Positions 53,350 to 63,011 are shown, counted from the first letter of the stretch. The stretch is DNA of 64,000 nucleotides from Nonomuraea pusilla (GCF_900109355.1 NZ_FOBF01000001.1:1-64000); one strand, 5' to 3'. The notes: a model not told the origin generated them from the sequence alone. Made by a program: numbers and translations.

Positions 53350-53820
53350 GGCAAGGACTCTATTGGATCCGGATCGGTGAGGTGCCTGCCGCACGGGTGT
53401 GCGGCCGACAGTTGGACGGACTGTTGGGGCTCCTGGTTCCAGCGTTCTTTCAAGACTCGCTCAACCGTAGCCCAGGCAGGCGGCGTCGGGTGGTAAGGGC
53501 ACGAGCAGTGTCCGGTAAGAGGTATTTTTCATCGACTGTTCATGTCCAGGCAGATCCCCTTTGGGGCGTCTTGTACGGTTCTCTATTGAACGGGCCCTAT
53601 GCCTGTGACGCTGGATAGGCGTACGTGTGACCGAACTGCAACGCGCCAGAGACTCGCTGGTGGCACGTAGTGAGGGATAGTCGCGATCGACTGGCAGGGC
53701 GTCGGCTGGTTTGACCATGTCAGCCAAACCCGGGGGGATACCAGGAACTCCCCGTCAGGCTGCTCACGATCTTGCAGCTCAGCGCTTACGCCCACCTGTA
53801 GAGGGAGGAATTTTTTCACC
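53350..53820. other. 471-bp divergent intergenic region
   Basis: The region lies between the exporter operon (leftwards) and the peptide-import operon (rightwards). The right end has GGGAGGA before the ATG at 53821. TTGACC at 53711-53716 could be a -35 for the import operon, but its best -10 candidate (GATACC near 53737) is about 20 bp away. An AT-rich segment at 53520-53590 may hold promoter elements. Confidence 0.45.
53357..53362 (-). promoter_or_regulatory. Putative -10 box for exporter operon
   Basis: The minus strand reads TAGAGT followed by seven bases and the ATG at 53349. It is the same box and spacing as before the PhzF-family gene. Confidence 0.45.
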
Positions 53821-55458
53821 ATGCGTGTTACTAAGGGCGCACAGATCGTCGCCGGTACCGCGCTGCTCGCCCTCGCGGTTGCCGCGTGTGGCGGCGGTGC
53901 CTCCGACGGCGGTGGCACTGCCGCGGGCGGCTCCGAAACGCCGGTCCGCATGGAAATCGGAGAGCCGCAGGAGCTGCTGGTCCCGCAGAACACCACCGAG
54001 ACCGAGGGCTCCGAGGTCCTCGCCGCCGTGTTCTCGCCGCTCGTCGGTTACGACGAGAACAAGCAGCCCGTCGAGGAGGCCGCCGAGTCGATCACGACCT
54101 CCGACAGCAAGGTCTGGACGATCAAGCTCAAGCCGGGCTACACCTGGCACGACGGCACCCCGGTCACCGCCGAGGACTACAAGCGCGCCTGGGACTTCGC
54201 CGCGTACCAGGACAACGCGATGAGCTCCTCCTACTTCTTCGGTCGCGTCGACGGCTACAACGACGTGCACCCGGGTGAGGGCAAGACCCCGACGGCCAAG
54301 GAGATGAAGGGTCTCAAGGTCGTCGACGACAACACCCTCGAGGTCACCCTCTCCGCCCCGTTCTCCCAGTTCAAGACGATGCTCGGGTACACCGCGTTCT
54401 ACCCGCTGCCCAAGTCGGCCTTCGGCCCCGACGGCAAGGTGACGCAGGAGTACGGCGAGAAGCCGATCGGCCAGGGTCTGTTCAAGCTCGACAAGCCCTA
54501 CAAGAAGGGCACCGACCAGACCATCGAGCTGTCGGTCTACGACAAGTTCACCGGCGCCAAGCCGAAGAACTGGACCAAGCTCCAGTTCAAGGTCTACACC
54601 AGCTCCGAGACCGCCTACAACGACCTCCAGGCGGAGAACCTCGACATCCACGACTCGCTGCCCGCTTCGGCCATCGCCGGCGCCAAGGCGGCTCTGGGCG
54701 ACCGCTACCACGACGAGCCCGACGCCTCCGTCGGCTACATCGGCGTGCCGCTGAAGTACAACCCCGAGTTCAACAACCCGGACATCCGCAAGGCCATCTC
54801 GATGGCCATCGACAGGAAGACCATCACCGAGACGGTCTTCTCGGGCACCCGCGCCCCCGCGGACGACTTCATCAACCCGGCCATCCCCGGTTACCGTCAG
54901 GGCGCCTGCGACGCCTGCACGTACAACCCGGCCGAGGCGAAGAAGCTGTACGAGTCGGCCAAGGGCCCGAAGACGCTGGAGCTCGGCTACAACGCGGACG
55001 GCGGCCACAAGGAGTGGATCGAGGCCGTCGCGAACAACCTGCGCGCGAACCTCGGCATCGAGGTCTCGCCCAAGCCGTTCGAGAAGTTCCAGGGCATCCT
55101 GGACGCCCTGGACGCCAAGGAGTACAAGGGCCTGTTCCGCATGGGCTGGTCGATCGACTACCCGTCGCCCGAGAACTACCTCACGCCGATCTTCGGCACC
55201 GGCGCCATCGAGACGGGCTCCAACTACGGCGGCTACTCCAACAAGGAGTTCGACGCGCTCGTGGCCAAGGGCGACCAGGCCACGGACCCGGCCGAGGGCC
55301 TGAAGTTCTACCAGCAGGCCGACGACATCCTGATCAAGGAGCTGCCGTACATCCCGGTCTACTTCTACCGGAGCAACTTCGGTAACTCCACCAAGGTCAA
55401 GAACGTCAAGCTGAACCTGCTCAACCAGGTTGAGTGGGCGGACATCGAAAAGGCCTGA
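53821..55458 (+). CDS. Peptide ABC transporter substrate-binding lipoprotein (family 5)
   Basis: A 545-residue extracytoplasmic binding protein. A lipoprotein signal with lipobox LAVAAC (Cys 23) is followed by a Gly/Ser linker. The SBP_bac_5 fold shows EGSEVLAAVFSPLVGYDE, WHDGTPVTAEDYKRAWDFA, FNNPDIRKAISMAIDR and PGYRQGACDAC. Length is typical of DppA/OppA proteins. GGGAGGA sits upstream of the ATG. It is the first gene of a five-gene operon; a strong hairpin separates it from the permease genes, probably giving more binding protein than transporter. Confidence 0.93.
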   Translation: MRVTKGAQIVAGTALLALAVAACGGGASDGGGTAAGGSETPVRMEIGEPQELLVPQNTTETEGSEVLAAVFSPLVGYDENKQPVEEAAESITTSDSKVWTIKLKPGYTWHDGTPVTAEDYKRAWDFAAYQDNAMSSSYFFGRVDGYNDVHPGEGKTPTAKEMKGLKVVDDNTLEVTLSAPFSQFKTMLGYTAFYPLPKSAFGPDGKVTQEYGEKPIGQGLFKLDKPYKKGTDQTIELSVYDKFTGAKPKNWTKLQFKVYTSSETAYNDLQAENLDIHDSLPASAIAGAKAALGDRYHDEPDASVGYIGVPLKYNPEFNNPDIRKAISMAIDRKTITETVFSGTRAPADDFINPAIPGYRQGACDACTYNPAEAKKLYESAKGPKTLELGYNADGGHKEWIEAVANNLRANLGIEVSPKPFEKFQGILDALDAKEYKGLFRMGWSIDYPSPENYLTPIFGTGAIETGSNYGGYSNKEFDALVAKGDQATDPAEGLKFYQQADDILIKELPYIPVYFYRSNFGNSTKVKNVKLNLLNQVEWADIEKA

Positions 55459-55470
55459 CGTCATTCGGGA

Positions 55471-55493
55471 GGTGGGCGGCGGCGCCGCCCACC
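55471..55493 (+). terminator. Intercistronic hairpin (attenuator or mRNA stabiliser)
   Basis: GGTGGGCGGC (55471-55480) pairs perfectly with GCCGCCCACC (55484-55493) around GGC. It lies 12 bases after the binding-protein stop and about 90 bases before the permease start. There is no T-tract. Such hairpins typically let only part of the transcripts pass or protect the upstream mRNA. Confidence 0.75.
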
Positions 55494-55585
55494 CCTCGGA
55501 CGACCGAGCTTGGAGGCAGCCGCTTGGGCCCGGCACAACCGTGGATTCCAGGTGCTGCCTCCAAGTCATGTACTGGAGGGCTTGA

Positions 55586-56530
55586 ATGGGCCGTTATGTC
55601 ATCAGGCGCTTGATCCAGGCGATACCCGTCCTGCTCGGCGCCACCCTACTCATCTTCGTCATCGTCTTCGCTCTGCCCGGGGATCCCATCGCGGCGTTGT
55701 TCGGCGACAAGCGTCCGGACCCCGCCGTGGCGGAGGTCCTGCGCGAGCAGTACCACCTGAACGATCCCTTGCTGCTGCAGTACTGGTACTACATCAGCGG
55801 CGTGCTCTTCCGCGGCGACTTCGGCGTCAACTTCGCCGACGTCCCCGTCTCGCAGCTCATGGCCGGCAAGTTCCAGGTCACGCTGAACCTGGCGGTCACG
55901 GCGCTGGTCATGGAGGCGGTCATCGGCGTCGGCCTCGGCCTGTTCGCGGCGCTGCGCCGCGGCAAGGCGTCCGACACCATGATCCTCGCCGCGACGCTGC
56001 TGCTGATCTCCGTCCCGACGCTGGTGACCGGCTTCGTGCTGCAGCTCGTGCTGGGCGTGAAGCTCAAGCAGTGGACGGGAGCCGACATCTTCCCCGTCGC
56101 GGGCGTCTTCGCCGGCTGGCGCAGCTATCTGCTGCCCGGCTTCGTGCTCGCGGGACTGGGAGTCGCCTACCTGACCCGGCTGACCAGGACCAGCCTGGTG
56201 GAGACCCTGCGGGCGGACTTCATCCGCACGGCCACGGCCAAGGGGCTCTCCAGACGCCGGGTGATCGGCAGGCACGGGCTGCGCAACGCGCTGATCCCCA
56301 TGGTCACCTATCTCGGCGCCGACCTCGGCAACCTGATGGGCGGAGCGGTCATCACCGAGACGATCTTCAACCTGCCGGGCATCGGCAACCAGCTCTTCCA
56401 GTCGGTGTACCTGCGCGAGCAACCCGTCGTCGTGGGCATCGTGACCGTGCTGGTGCTGATCTACATCCTGGCCAACCTGGTCGTCGACATGTTGTACGCA
56501 GTGCTCGACCCGAGGATCCGCTATGAGTAA
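55586..56530 (+). CDS. Peptide ABC transporter permease (DppB/OppB type)
   Basis: A 314-residue membrane protein with six TM helices. The N-terminus YVIRRLIQAIPVLLGATLLIF is split as YVIRRLIQAIP and LLGATLLIF, typical of OppB. The EAA cytoplasmic loop DFIRTATAKGLSRRRVIGRHGLRNAL (in parts: DFIRTATAKGLS, RHGLRNALIP) contacts the ATPases. GALTSDs are absent, as normal. Its stop overlaps the next permease by eight bases. Confidence 0.93.
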   Translation: MGRYVIRRLIQAIPVLLGATLLIFVIVFALPGDPIAALFGDKRPDPAVAEVLREQYHLNDPLLLQYWYYISGVLFRGDFGVNFADVPVSQLMAGKFQVTLNLAVTALVMEAVIGVGLGLFAALRRGKASDTMILAATLLLISVPTLVTGFVLQLVLGVKLKQWTGADIFPVAGVFAGWRSYLLPGFVLAGLGVAYLTRLTRTSLVETLRADFIRTATAKGLSRRRVIGRHGLRNALIPMVTYLGADLGNLMGGAVITETIFNLPGIGNQLFQSVYLREQPVVVGIVTVLVLIYILANLVVDMLYAVLDPRIRYE

Positions 56531-57500
56531 CCCAACCCAGCCGGTCGGACCCGGGCTCCCCGAGACGCAGACCATGGTCACCGACCAGGTCGTCCCCCCG
56601 GCGCAGGAAGGCCAGCGCAAGGGCAAGCAGAAGGGCGGCAAGCCCGCCAGCCTGTGGACCGACGCCTGGTACGACCTGAGGCGCAGGCCGATGTTCATCC
56701 TCTCGCTGATCATCATCGCGGTCCTGCTCGTCATGTCGTTCTGGCCGTCGCTGTTCACCTCGATCGACCCGTTCAACGCCAGGACGTGCGACCTGTCCAC
56801 GGCGCGGCAGCTCCCGAGCGCCGGACACATGTTCGGCAAGGACAACCTGGGCTGCGACGTCTACGCCAGGACCATCTACGGCGCGCGGAACTCGATCGTG
56901 ATCGGTGTGTTCACCACGTTGATCACCGCGTTGCTCGGCGGCCTGCTCGGCATCATCTCCGGCTACTTCAGCGGCGCCATCGACGTGATCTCCTCGCGCG
57001 TGACCGAGATCTTCTTCGCGATCCCCCCGATCCTCGGCGCGCTGCTCATCGCGGCCACCTTCCGCGGCAGGGCCAACAGCATCATGCTGGTCATCCTCGC
57101 GCTCGCGCTGCTCGGCTGGCCGATGACGTTCCGCATCATGCGCGCGGCGGTGATCACCGCGAAGAGCCAGGACTTCGTGGTGGCAGCCAAGGCGCTGGGC
57201 GCGGGCGCGGGCCGGATCATGTTCCGTCACCTGCTGCCCAACTCGCTGGCGCCGGTGATCGTGGTCTCCACGATCAACCTGGGCGGCTTCATCGCGGCCG
57301 AGGCCGCGCTGTCGTTCCTCGGCGTGGGCGTGCAGTCGCCGGACATCTCGTGGGGCCTGATGATCGCCGACGCGCGCAACAGGTTCCTCGACGCGCCGCT
57401 GCCGCTGGTGTTCCCGGCCGTGTTCCTGAGCATCACCGTGCTCGCGTTCATCATGATGGGCGACGCCGTGCGTGACGCGCTCGACCCGAAGCTCAGGTAG
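56523..57500 (+). CDS. Peptide ABC transporter permease (DppC/OppC type)
   Basis: A 325-residue inner-membrane protein. An N-terminal cytoplasmic region of about 60 residues (Gln/Lys-rich, EGQRKGKQKGGKPA) precedes six TM segments. The OppC_N-type TM and the cytoplasmic EAA motif DFVVAAKALGAGAGRIMFRHLLPN (in parts: DFVVAAKALGAGAG, FRHLLPNSLAP) are visible. LGTDxxGRD is represented by FGKDNLGCDVYAR. It forms the heterodimeric channel with the DppB-type protein. The ATG overlaps the previous gene. Confidence 0.93.
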   Translation: MSNPTQPVGPGLPETQTMVTDQVVPPAQEGQRKGKQKGGKPASLWTDAWYDLRRRPMFILSLIIIAVLLVMSFWPSLFTSIDPFNARTCDLSTARQLPSAGHMFGKDNLGCDVYARTIYGARNSIVIGVFTTLITALLGGLLGIISGYFSGAIDVISSRVTEIFFAIPPILGALLIAATFRGRANSIMLVILALALLGWPMTFRIMRAAVITAKSQDFVVAAKALGAGAGRIMFRHLLPNSLAPVIVVSTINLGGFIAAEAALSFLGVGVQSPDISWGLMIADARNRFLDAPLPLVFPAVFLSITVLAFIMMGDAVRDALDPKLR

Positions 57501-57512
57501 AAGGGGGGAAAC

Positions 57513-58550
57513 GTGAAGAGGACAGCGCCAGAGGTGTTGCCCGCCGAGGGAGGGCTGGGCGACGAACCGCTGCTCGCCGTGGACGACCTGCACGTGGAGT
57601 TCCACACCCGTGCGGGGGTCGTGCGGGCGGTGAACGGCGTGAGCTACACGGTCAACCCCGGCGAGACGCTCGCCGTGCTCGGCGAGTCGGGTTCCGGCAA
57701 GTCCGTCACCGCCCAGGCCATCATGGGCATCCTGGACATGCCGCCCGCGGTCATCCCCCAGGGGGAGATCCGTTTCAAGGGCACCGACCTGCTCAAGCTG
57801 TCGGACGACGCGCGGACCCAGGTGCGCGGCCAGCGCATCGCGATGGTCTTCCAGGACGCGCTCTCCGCGCTCAACCCGGTGTTCACCGTGGGCTGGCAGA
57901 TCAGCGAGATGTTCCGGGTGCACCGCGGCATGTCCAAGTCCGACGCCATGAAGAAGGCCGTCGAGCTGATGGACAAGGTCCGCATCCCGGCGGCGAAGCA
58001 GCGCGTCCACGACTATCCGCACCAGTTCTCCGGCGGCATGCGCCAGCGCATCATGATCGCGATGTCGATCGCGCTGGACCCGGAGGTGCTGATCGCGGAC
58101 GAGCCGACCACCGCGCTCGACGTGACCGTCCAGGCGCAGATCATGGACCTGCTGGCCGAGCTGCAGCGCGAGAGCCAGATGGGCATGATCCTGATCACCC
58201 ACGACCTGGGCGTCGTCGCCGACGTCGCCGACAAGATCGCGGTCATGTACGCGGGACGGATCGTGGAGAACGCCCCGGTGCACGACATCTACCGGGCGCC
58301 CGCCCACCCGTACACGAAGGGCCTGCTGGAGTCCATCCCCAGGGTGGACCTCAAGGGCCAGGAGCTGTACGCCATCAAGGGCCTGCCGCCCAACCTGCTC
58401 GACCTGCCCACAGGCTGCGCGTTCCATCCCCGGTGCCCGTACCGGCAGGACAACTGCGTGACCAGCGCACCCCCGCTCTACGAGATCAGCGGCACGCGCA
58501 GCAGCGCCTGTCACTACTGGAGGGAGGTCCTCGACGGTGAGCAGCAGTGA
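57513..58550 (+). CDS. Peptide ABC transporter ATP-binding protein (DppD/OppD type)
   Basis: A 345-residue ATPase. Walker [18 protein letters not shown], signature [16 protein letters not shown] and Walker [13 protein letters not shown] are present. The C-terminal oligopeptide-transporter motif ([17 protein letters not shown]) with clustered cysteines is typical of OppD/DppD and may bind iron-sulfur or be structural. The GTG start lies 12 bases after the DppC-type stop. Its stop overlaps the partner ATPase by 14 bases. Confidence 0.94.
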   Translation: MKRTAPEVLPAEGGLGDEPLLAVDDLHVEFHTRAGVVRAVNGVSYTVNPGETLAVLGESGSGKSVTAQAIMGILDMPPAVIPQGEIRFKGTDLLKLSDDARTQVRGQRIAMVFQDALSALNPVFTVGWQISEMFRVHRGMSKSDAMKKAVELMDKVRIPAAKQRVHDYPHQFSGGMRQRIMIAMSIALDPEVLIADEPTTALDVTVQAQIMDLLAELQRESQMGMILITHDLGVVADVADKIAVMYAGRIVENAPVHDIYRAPAHPYTKGLLESIPRVDLKGQELYAIKGLPPNLLDLPTGCAFHPRCPYRQDNCVTSAPPLYEISGTRSSACHYWREVLDGEQQ

Positions 58551-59550
58551 GCGCGTCCTTGAGGTCCGCGACCTGGTCAAGCACTTCCCCCTGACGCAGG
58601 GCATCGTGTTCAAGCGCCAGATCGGCGCGATCAAGGCCGTCGACGGCGTCTCCTTCGACCTGCGCAAGGGCGAGACGCTGGGCATCGTGGGCGAGTCGGG
58701 GTGTGGCAAGTCCACGCTGGCCAAGGTGCTGATGGCGCTGGAGCGGCCCACCTCGGGCTCGGTGACGATCAACGGCAAGGACATCGCCAAGGCCAGGGGC
58801 TCCGAGCTCAAGCGGATGCGGCGCAACATCCAGATGGTGATGCAGGACCCGTACACGTCGCTGAACCCGCGCATGACGGTCGGCGACATCATCGGGGAGC
58901 CGTTCGAGATCCACACCGAGGTCGCCCCGAAGGGCGACCGGCGCAAGAAGGTGCAGGAGCTGCTGGAGGTCGTCGGGCTCAACCCCGACCACATCAACCG
59001 CTACCCGCACCAGTTCTCGGGCGGCCAGCGGCAGCGCATCGGCATCGCCCGCGGCCTCGCGCTCCAGCCGGAGATCATCGTCTGCGACGAGCCGGTGTCG
59101 GCGCTGGACGTGTCGATCCAGGCCCAGGTGATCAACCTGCTGGAGCGGCTGCAGAACGAGTTCGACCTGGCCTACATCTTCATCGCCCACGACCTGTCGG
59201 TGGTCCGCCACATCTCCGACCGGGTCGGCGTGATGTACCTCGGCAAGTTCGTGGAGCTCGGCAAGGACAACGACATCTACGACAAGCCGGCGCACCCGTA
59301 CACGCAGGCTCTGCTGTCGGCGGTGCCGGTGCCCGACCCCGAGGGGCGCGAGCAGCGCGAGCGGATCATCCTGCAGGGCGATCCGCCCTCGCCGGCCAAC
59401 CCGCCGACCGGCTGCCGCTTCCGCACCCGGTGCTGGAAGGCGCAGGAGATCTGCGCCGAGCAGGAGCCGCTGCTGCAGATCCGGCCGGGCACCGGCCACG
59501 AGAGCGCCTGCCACTTCGCCGAGACGCACGACGTGGTGCACGCCGGCTGA
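58537..59550 (+). CDS. Peptide ABC transporter ATP-binding protein (DppF/OppF type)
   Basis: A 337-residue ATPase partner. Walker [17 protein letters not shown], signature [17 protein letters not shown] and Walker [19 protein letters not shown] are seen. The C-terminal [21 protein letters not shown] carries the cysteine-rich motif of the oligopeptide group; the segment is given in parts as [11 protein letters not shown] and AQEIC. The GTG overlaps the DppD-type gene. It ends the operon at a strong terminator. Confidence 0.94.
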   Translation: MSSSERVLEVRDLVKHFPLTQGIVFKRQIGAIKAVDGVSFDLRKGETLGIVGESGCGKSTLAKVLMALERPTSGSVTINGKDIAKARGSELKRMRRNIQMVMQDPYTSLNPRMTVGDIIGEPFEIHTEVAPKGDRRKKVQELLEVVGLNPDHINRYPHQFSGGQRQRIGIARGLALQPEIIVCDEPVSALDVSIQAQVINLLERLQNEFDLAYIFIAHDLSVVRHISDRVGVMYLGKFVELGKDNDIYDKPAHPYTQALLSAVPVPDPEGREQRERIILQGDPPSPANPPTGCRFRTRCWKAQEICAEQEPLLQIRPGTGHESACHFAETHDVVHAG

Positions 59551-59565
59551 CCGACGGCACGAGAG

Positions 59566-59600
59566 GGCCCCGAGCGGACGACCGTCCGCACGGGGCCTTT
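59566..59600 (+). terminator. Strong terminator of the peptide-import operon
   Basis: GGCCCCG and GCGGAC pair with GTCCGC and CGGGGCC across a four-base loop, with one A/A mismatch, then TTT on the + strand. It lies 16 bases after the last ATPase gene and also separates the operon from the convergent protease gene. Confidence 0.85.
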
Positions 59601-59617
59601 CCCGCGTCCGAGGCGTC

Positions 59618-60787
59618 TCACGGCTGGTCCCTGCGCAGCACGACTCGGAGCGCCATCCCGGCCACGAGCAGCAGCATGCCCGCCAGCACCGCCGTGCGCG
59701 CCGGCGGCAGCCCCCCCTGGGGGCGCGGCGCCGAGGCGCCGGACGGCGCGGCGGGGGCGGCCAGCCCGTCGGCCGCGCGCAGCGCGAGCAGCGCGTCCAC
59801 CACGCCGTGCCCGTACGCGGGGCTGTGACCGCCCGGCGGCCGCCGCCTGACGCCCCGCTCGACGGCCTCGCGGACGTGCCGCGGCGACAGCCCGGGATGG
59901 GCGGACCTGACGAGCGCGGCGATGCCCGCGACCACGGCCGTGGCCGAGCTGGTGCCGTCGCCGACCACGTACCCGTCCGCGCCGTCGGCGGTGACGACGC
60001 CGGTGCCGGGCGCGACCACCGACAGGTAGGGCTGGCGGTTGGAGAAGCGGGCGACGCGCAGCCGCCTGTCCACCGCGCCGACCGCCATGACGCCGGGGTA
60101 GGCGGCGGGGAAGTTCCTCCTGTTCGTGGTGGCGCCGTCGTTCCCGGACGAGGCCACGAGCACCGCCCCGCGGGCCAGCGCGTACCTGACGGCCTCCTCC
60201 TCGGCGGGCGAGCCCTCCGGCGCGCCGCCGCGGCCGCCGAGCGACATGCTGATGACGTCGGCGCCCTGGTCGGCGGCGTACCTGATGCCCTTGGCCAGGG
60301 CGTCGCCCGAGGAGCGGCGCGTCTCGCGCAGCGGGTCGCCGCTCTCCAGCGTGACCCTGACGGACAGCACGCGGGCCGCGGGCGCCACGCCGACCACGCC
60401 GGAGGCGGCGCCCTCGCCGTGGCCGCGCCCGGCGATGAGGCTCGCCATCCCGGTGCCGTGGTGCCCCCACTGGTCGGGGCGCTCGTCGGTGCCGGTCAGG
60501 TCGGGGCCCTCGATGACGGCGCCGGCGAGGTCGGGGTGGCGGGCGTCCACGCCGGTGTCGAGGACGGCGACGAGGGCGCCCTCGCCTCTGGTGACCCGCC
60601 ACGCCTCGCGCAGCCGCAGCGGGCCGATCTGCCACTGCCCGGCGCGGGCGGCCCTGCCGACGTCATCGGCGCGGGCGGGGGCGCCTGCCAGGTCGGGGAG
60701 CGGTACGGCGAGCAGCGTGGCGAGCACGAGGAGGGCGGCCGGGCGGGCGGCCCTGGCGGGGAACGGTGAGCGGGACAGCTGGAACAC
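59618..60787 (-). CDS. Subtilisin-family (mycosin-like) serine protease with C-terminal TM
   Basis: A 389-residue S8 peptidase. A signal peptide (about 1-40) is followed by the catalytic triad motifs AVLDTGVD (Asp 77), HHGTGMASLIAG (His 110) and GDGTSSATAVVAG (Ser near 280). SSGNDGATTN holds the oxyanion Asn. A Pro/Ala-rich linker and one TM helix near 362-380 anchor it to the membrane. Mycosins process type VII secretion substrates, but no ESX genes are in the window, so that link is by likeness only. GTG has GAGG six bases upstream. Confidence 0.9.
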   Translation of the reverse strand: MFQLSRSPFPARAARPAALLVLATLLAVPLPDLAGAPARADDVGRAARAGQWQIGPLRLREAWRVTRGEGALVAVLDTGVDARHPDLAGAVIEGPDLTGTDERPDQWGHHGTGMASLIAGRGHGEGAASGVVGVAPAARVLSVRVTLESGDPLRETRRSSGDALAKGIRYAADQGADVISMSLGGRGGAPEGSPAEEEAVRYALARGAVLVASSGNDGATTNRRNFPAAYPGVMAVGAVDRRLRVARFSNRQPYLSVVAPGTGVVTADGADGYVVGDGTSSATAVVAGIAALVRSAHPGLSPRHVREAVERGVRRRPPGGHSPAYGHGVVDALLALRAADGLAAPAAPSGASAPRPQGGLPPARTAVLAGMLLLVAGMALRVVLRRDQP

Positions 60788-60942
60788 GCCGACCTCGACG
60801 GGAGGGGAGGGGGTCGTCCGATCTGTCCGTGCATTCTGACATGTCGTCAGCGGCCGGGTCCGACGCTTCGGTAAACAGTCCGATACGGTGAGTAATAAGG
60901 TTTAAGCGGCTTTCGTCGGCCTTGCTGCCCTATTGGGCGGCC

Positions 60943-61773
60943 TCAGCGGCTGGGGGAGACCCGGACGTGCGCGCCCGGCGGGAGCCCCAGCCGCTGCGCC
61001 GCGTCCCCGCAGTTGACGCCGATCGCGATCAGCCCCGCGGAGTCGGCGAACGCCACCAGCTCGCCCGGCGGCACCGCCGCGAACGTCTCCCTGTACGGCA
61101 GCGTGAGCTGCCGCCGCCCCATCCAGACGCCCAGGTTGTCGCCCACGCGCACGCCCAGCGCCCGCAGGTCGCCCACGGCGATCGACAACTGCGTGTTGCC
61201 GAAGCGGTCGACGGACACCACCTCGCCCTCCACGGCGCCGTCGCGCATGAGCGACGTCGGCTCCGGCAGGGTGACCAGACGGTCCAGCGGCACCTGCGGG
61301 CCCAGCTCGGCGGGGTCCAGCCCGAGCGCCAGCCGCGCCGCGACCGGCGCGAACACGTCGCGCCCCGGGAAGGTGGGGGAGACCGGCCGCAGGAAGTGCG
61401 CCTCGTCGCGGATCTCGTACGCCGCCGCCGCGCCGCCCGCCGCGCGTACCGCCCACGACAGCAGCCCGTTGTCGGGCCCGACGAACACCCGTGCCCCCGC
61501 CGTGACCGCCACGGCCCTGCGCGACGTGCCCGCCCCGGGATCGACCGCGCCGATGTGCACCCCTGCGGGCAGGTACGGAATGGTCTGCGAGAGAATCGCC
61601 GCGCCACGCCGCACGTCGCCCGGCGGGACGAGGTGACACACGTCGATCACGCGGGCCTCGGGCGCGATCCCGGCGATGACGCCGTGGCAGGCGGCGACGA
61701 ACCCGTCCTCCAGCCCGTAGTCGGTGAGGAGGGTGATGAACGAGGTCACATCTCGTGACTGTACGTCTCTCAT
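60943..61773 (-). CDS. SAM hydroxide adenosyltransferase (DUF62) family protein
   Basis: A 276-residue protein. ITLLTDYGLEDGFVAACHGVI near the N-terminus is given in parts (LLTDYGLEDGFVAA; CHGVIAGIAPEA). VGPDNGLLSWAV, DVFAPVAARLALG, and DRFGNTQLSIA near residue 190 are the SAM-binding and catalytic segments of the DUF62/fluorinase superfamily. Non-halogenating members hydrolyse SAM to adenosine and methionine. The 21-residue loop needed for fluorinase was not evaluated. The ATG at 61773 has no ribosome site; a GTG at 61749 matches usual homologue length and may be the true start. Confidence 0.82.
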   Translation of the reverse strand: MRDVQSRDVTSFITLLTDYGLEDGFVAACHGVIAGIAPEARVIDVCHLVPPGDVRRGAAILSQTIPYLPAGVHIGAVDPGAGTSRRAVAVTAGARVFVGPDNGLLSWAVRAAGGAAAAYEIRDEAHFLRPVSPTFPGRDVFAPVAARLALGLDPAELGPQVPLDRLVTLPEPTSLMRDGAVEGEVVSVDRFGNTQLSIAVGDLRALGVRVGDNLGVWMGRRQLTLPYRETFAAVPPGELVAFADSAGLIAIGVNCGDAAQRLGLPPGAHVRVSPSR

Positions 61774-61867
61774 TACGCCGTGAACACCCGCACTTGGCAC
61801 ATTACGATTGGCTGCGGGCCGCATGCGTGTGGCGTGACCGCCCCACGCCCCCTTTGAGGAGGACACC

Positions 61868-62167
61868 ATGGGAGCACCGCTCGGCGGTGATAGTGCTGCC
61901 CAGGAATCGTCCCGCCAACCCCTGACAGAACGCGATCTCGAGCTCCTCGCCTTCGAACGCCACTGGTGGCGGCACGCGGGCGCCAAGGAACAGGCCATCA
62001 AGGAGGCCTTCGGGTTCTCCGCCACGCGCTACTACCAGCTTCTCGGCGAGCTGATCGACCGTCCCGAGGCGCTGGAGCACGACCCGATGCTGGTCAAGCG
62101 GCTGCGCAGGTTACGGTCCGCGCGCCGGCGCGACCGGGCCGCGCGACGGCTTGGCATGCGCCCCTGA
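61868..62167 (+). CDS. DUF3263 domain-containing protein
   Basis: A 99-residue actinobacterial protein. The DUF3263 core covers about residues 18-80 (LTERDLELLAFERHWWRHAG, then FGFSATRYYQLLGELIDRPEAL) with a helix-turn-helix-like arrangement. An Arg-rich tail (RRLRSARRRDRAARRLG) suggests nucleic-acid binding. GAGGAGG precedes the ATG. In actinomycetes it often lies near otsB or LytR-type genes, as here. A regulatory role is inference. Confidence 0.87.
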   Translation: MGAPLGGDSAAQESSRQPLTERDLELLAFERHWWRHAGAKEQAIKEAFGFSATRYYQLLGELIDRPEALEHDPMLVKRLRRLRSARRRDRAARRLGMRP

Positions 62168-62188
62168 CGTGCTGGGTAGGGCACGCGC

Positions 62189-62974
62189 GTGAAGAACATC
62201 CCCGGAATGGAAGCGATACTGACCGACCCGGCGGGCGCCGTGATCGGGCTCGACTTCGACGGGACCCTCTCGCCGATCGTCGCAGACCCCGCCTCCGCCG
62301 TCATCCACCCGGACGCGCCCGCCGTGCTCGCCGAGCTGGGCGGGCACGTCATGGCCGTGGCCATCGTGACGGGACGCCCCGTCGCGACGGCGCTGGAGCT
62401 CGGACGAGGGCTGGAGGCGGTGCCCGGCCTGGTCGTGCTCGGCCACTACGGTTTCGAGCGCTGGGAGGGCGGCCGGGTCTCCGCGCCCCCGCCCCCGGCG
62501 GGCGTCCCCAGGGCCCGCGCCGACCTGCCGCTGCTGCTCGACTCCCTCGGCCTCGACGGCGTCACCGTCGAGGACAAGGGGCGGGCGGTCGCCGTCCACA
62601 CGCGGCGCAGCCCCGATCCCGAGGCGGCGCTGGCCGTCCTGCGCGACCCGCTCGCCAAGCTGGCGGAGAAGCACGGCCTGGTGGTCGAGCCCGGCCGCAT
62701 GGTGCTGGAGCTGCGCCCGCCCGGCATGGACAAGGGCCACGCACTCAGCATGTTCCTGGCCGAGCGCGACGCGCGGTCGGTGCTGTTCGCCGGCGACGAC
62801 CTGGGCGACCTGGCCGCCTTCGACGCCGTGCGCGCGTCGGGGCTGCCCGGCGTGACGGTCTGCAGCGGCTCCGCCGAGGTCACCGCCCTGGCCGAGCGGG
62901 CCGACATCGTGGTCGACGGCCCGGAAGGCGTGATCGCCCTCCTGCGGGAACTCTCATCGGCTTTCAGTCGTTAG
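62189..62974 (+). CDS. otsB: Trehalose-6-phosphate phosphatase
   Basis: A 261-residue HAD phosphatase. Catalytic motif LDFDGTLSPIV is at about residues 21-31 and motif II IVTGRPV near 60. The cap segment contains HYGFERWEGG, and motif III/IV FAGDDLGDLAAFDAV lies near 196. It converts trehalose-6-phosphate to trehalose, acting after OtsA, whose gene is at the right end of the window in the opposite direction. The start is GTG. Length is normal. Confidence 0.93.
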   Translation: MKNIPGMEAILTDPAGAVIGLDFDGTLSPIVADPASAVIHPDAPAVLAELGGHVMAVAIVTGRPVATALELGRGLEAVPGLVVLGHYGFERWEGGRVSAPPPPAGVPRARADLPLLLDSLGLDGVTVEDKGRAVAVHTRRSPDPEAALAVLRDPLAKLAEKHGLVVEPGRMVLELRPPGMDKGHALSMFLAERDARSVLFAGDDLGDLAAFDAVRASGLPGVTVCSGSAEVTALAERADIVVDGPEGVIALLRELSSAFSR

Positions 62975-62999
62975 CGACTGGTCTGCAAGTGGTGGCCGA

Positions 63000-63005
63000 T
63001 ACGTT
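63000..63005 (+). promoter_or_regulatory. Putative -10 box for leaderless secreted-protein mRNA
   Basis: TACGTT lies six bases before the ATG at 63012, the right place for transcription starting at the A of the start codon. The gene lacks a ribosome site. A -35 was not clear. Confidence 0.6.
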
Positions 63006-63011
63006 CGCCGC

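Noticed and set aside
56367-58997. An 876-codon open frame on the minus strand
   Set aside because: Shadow of the peptide ABC transporter genes, which carry unmistakable motifs on the + strand.
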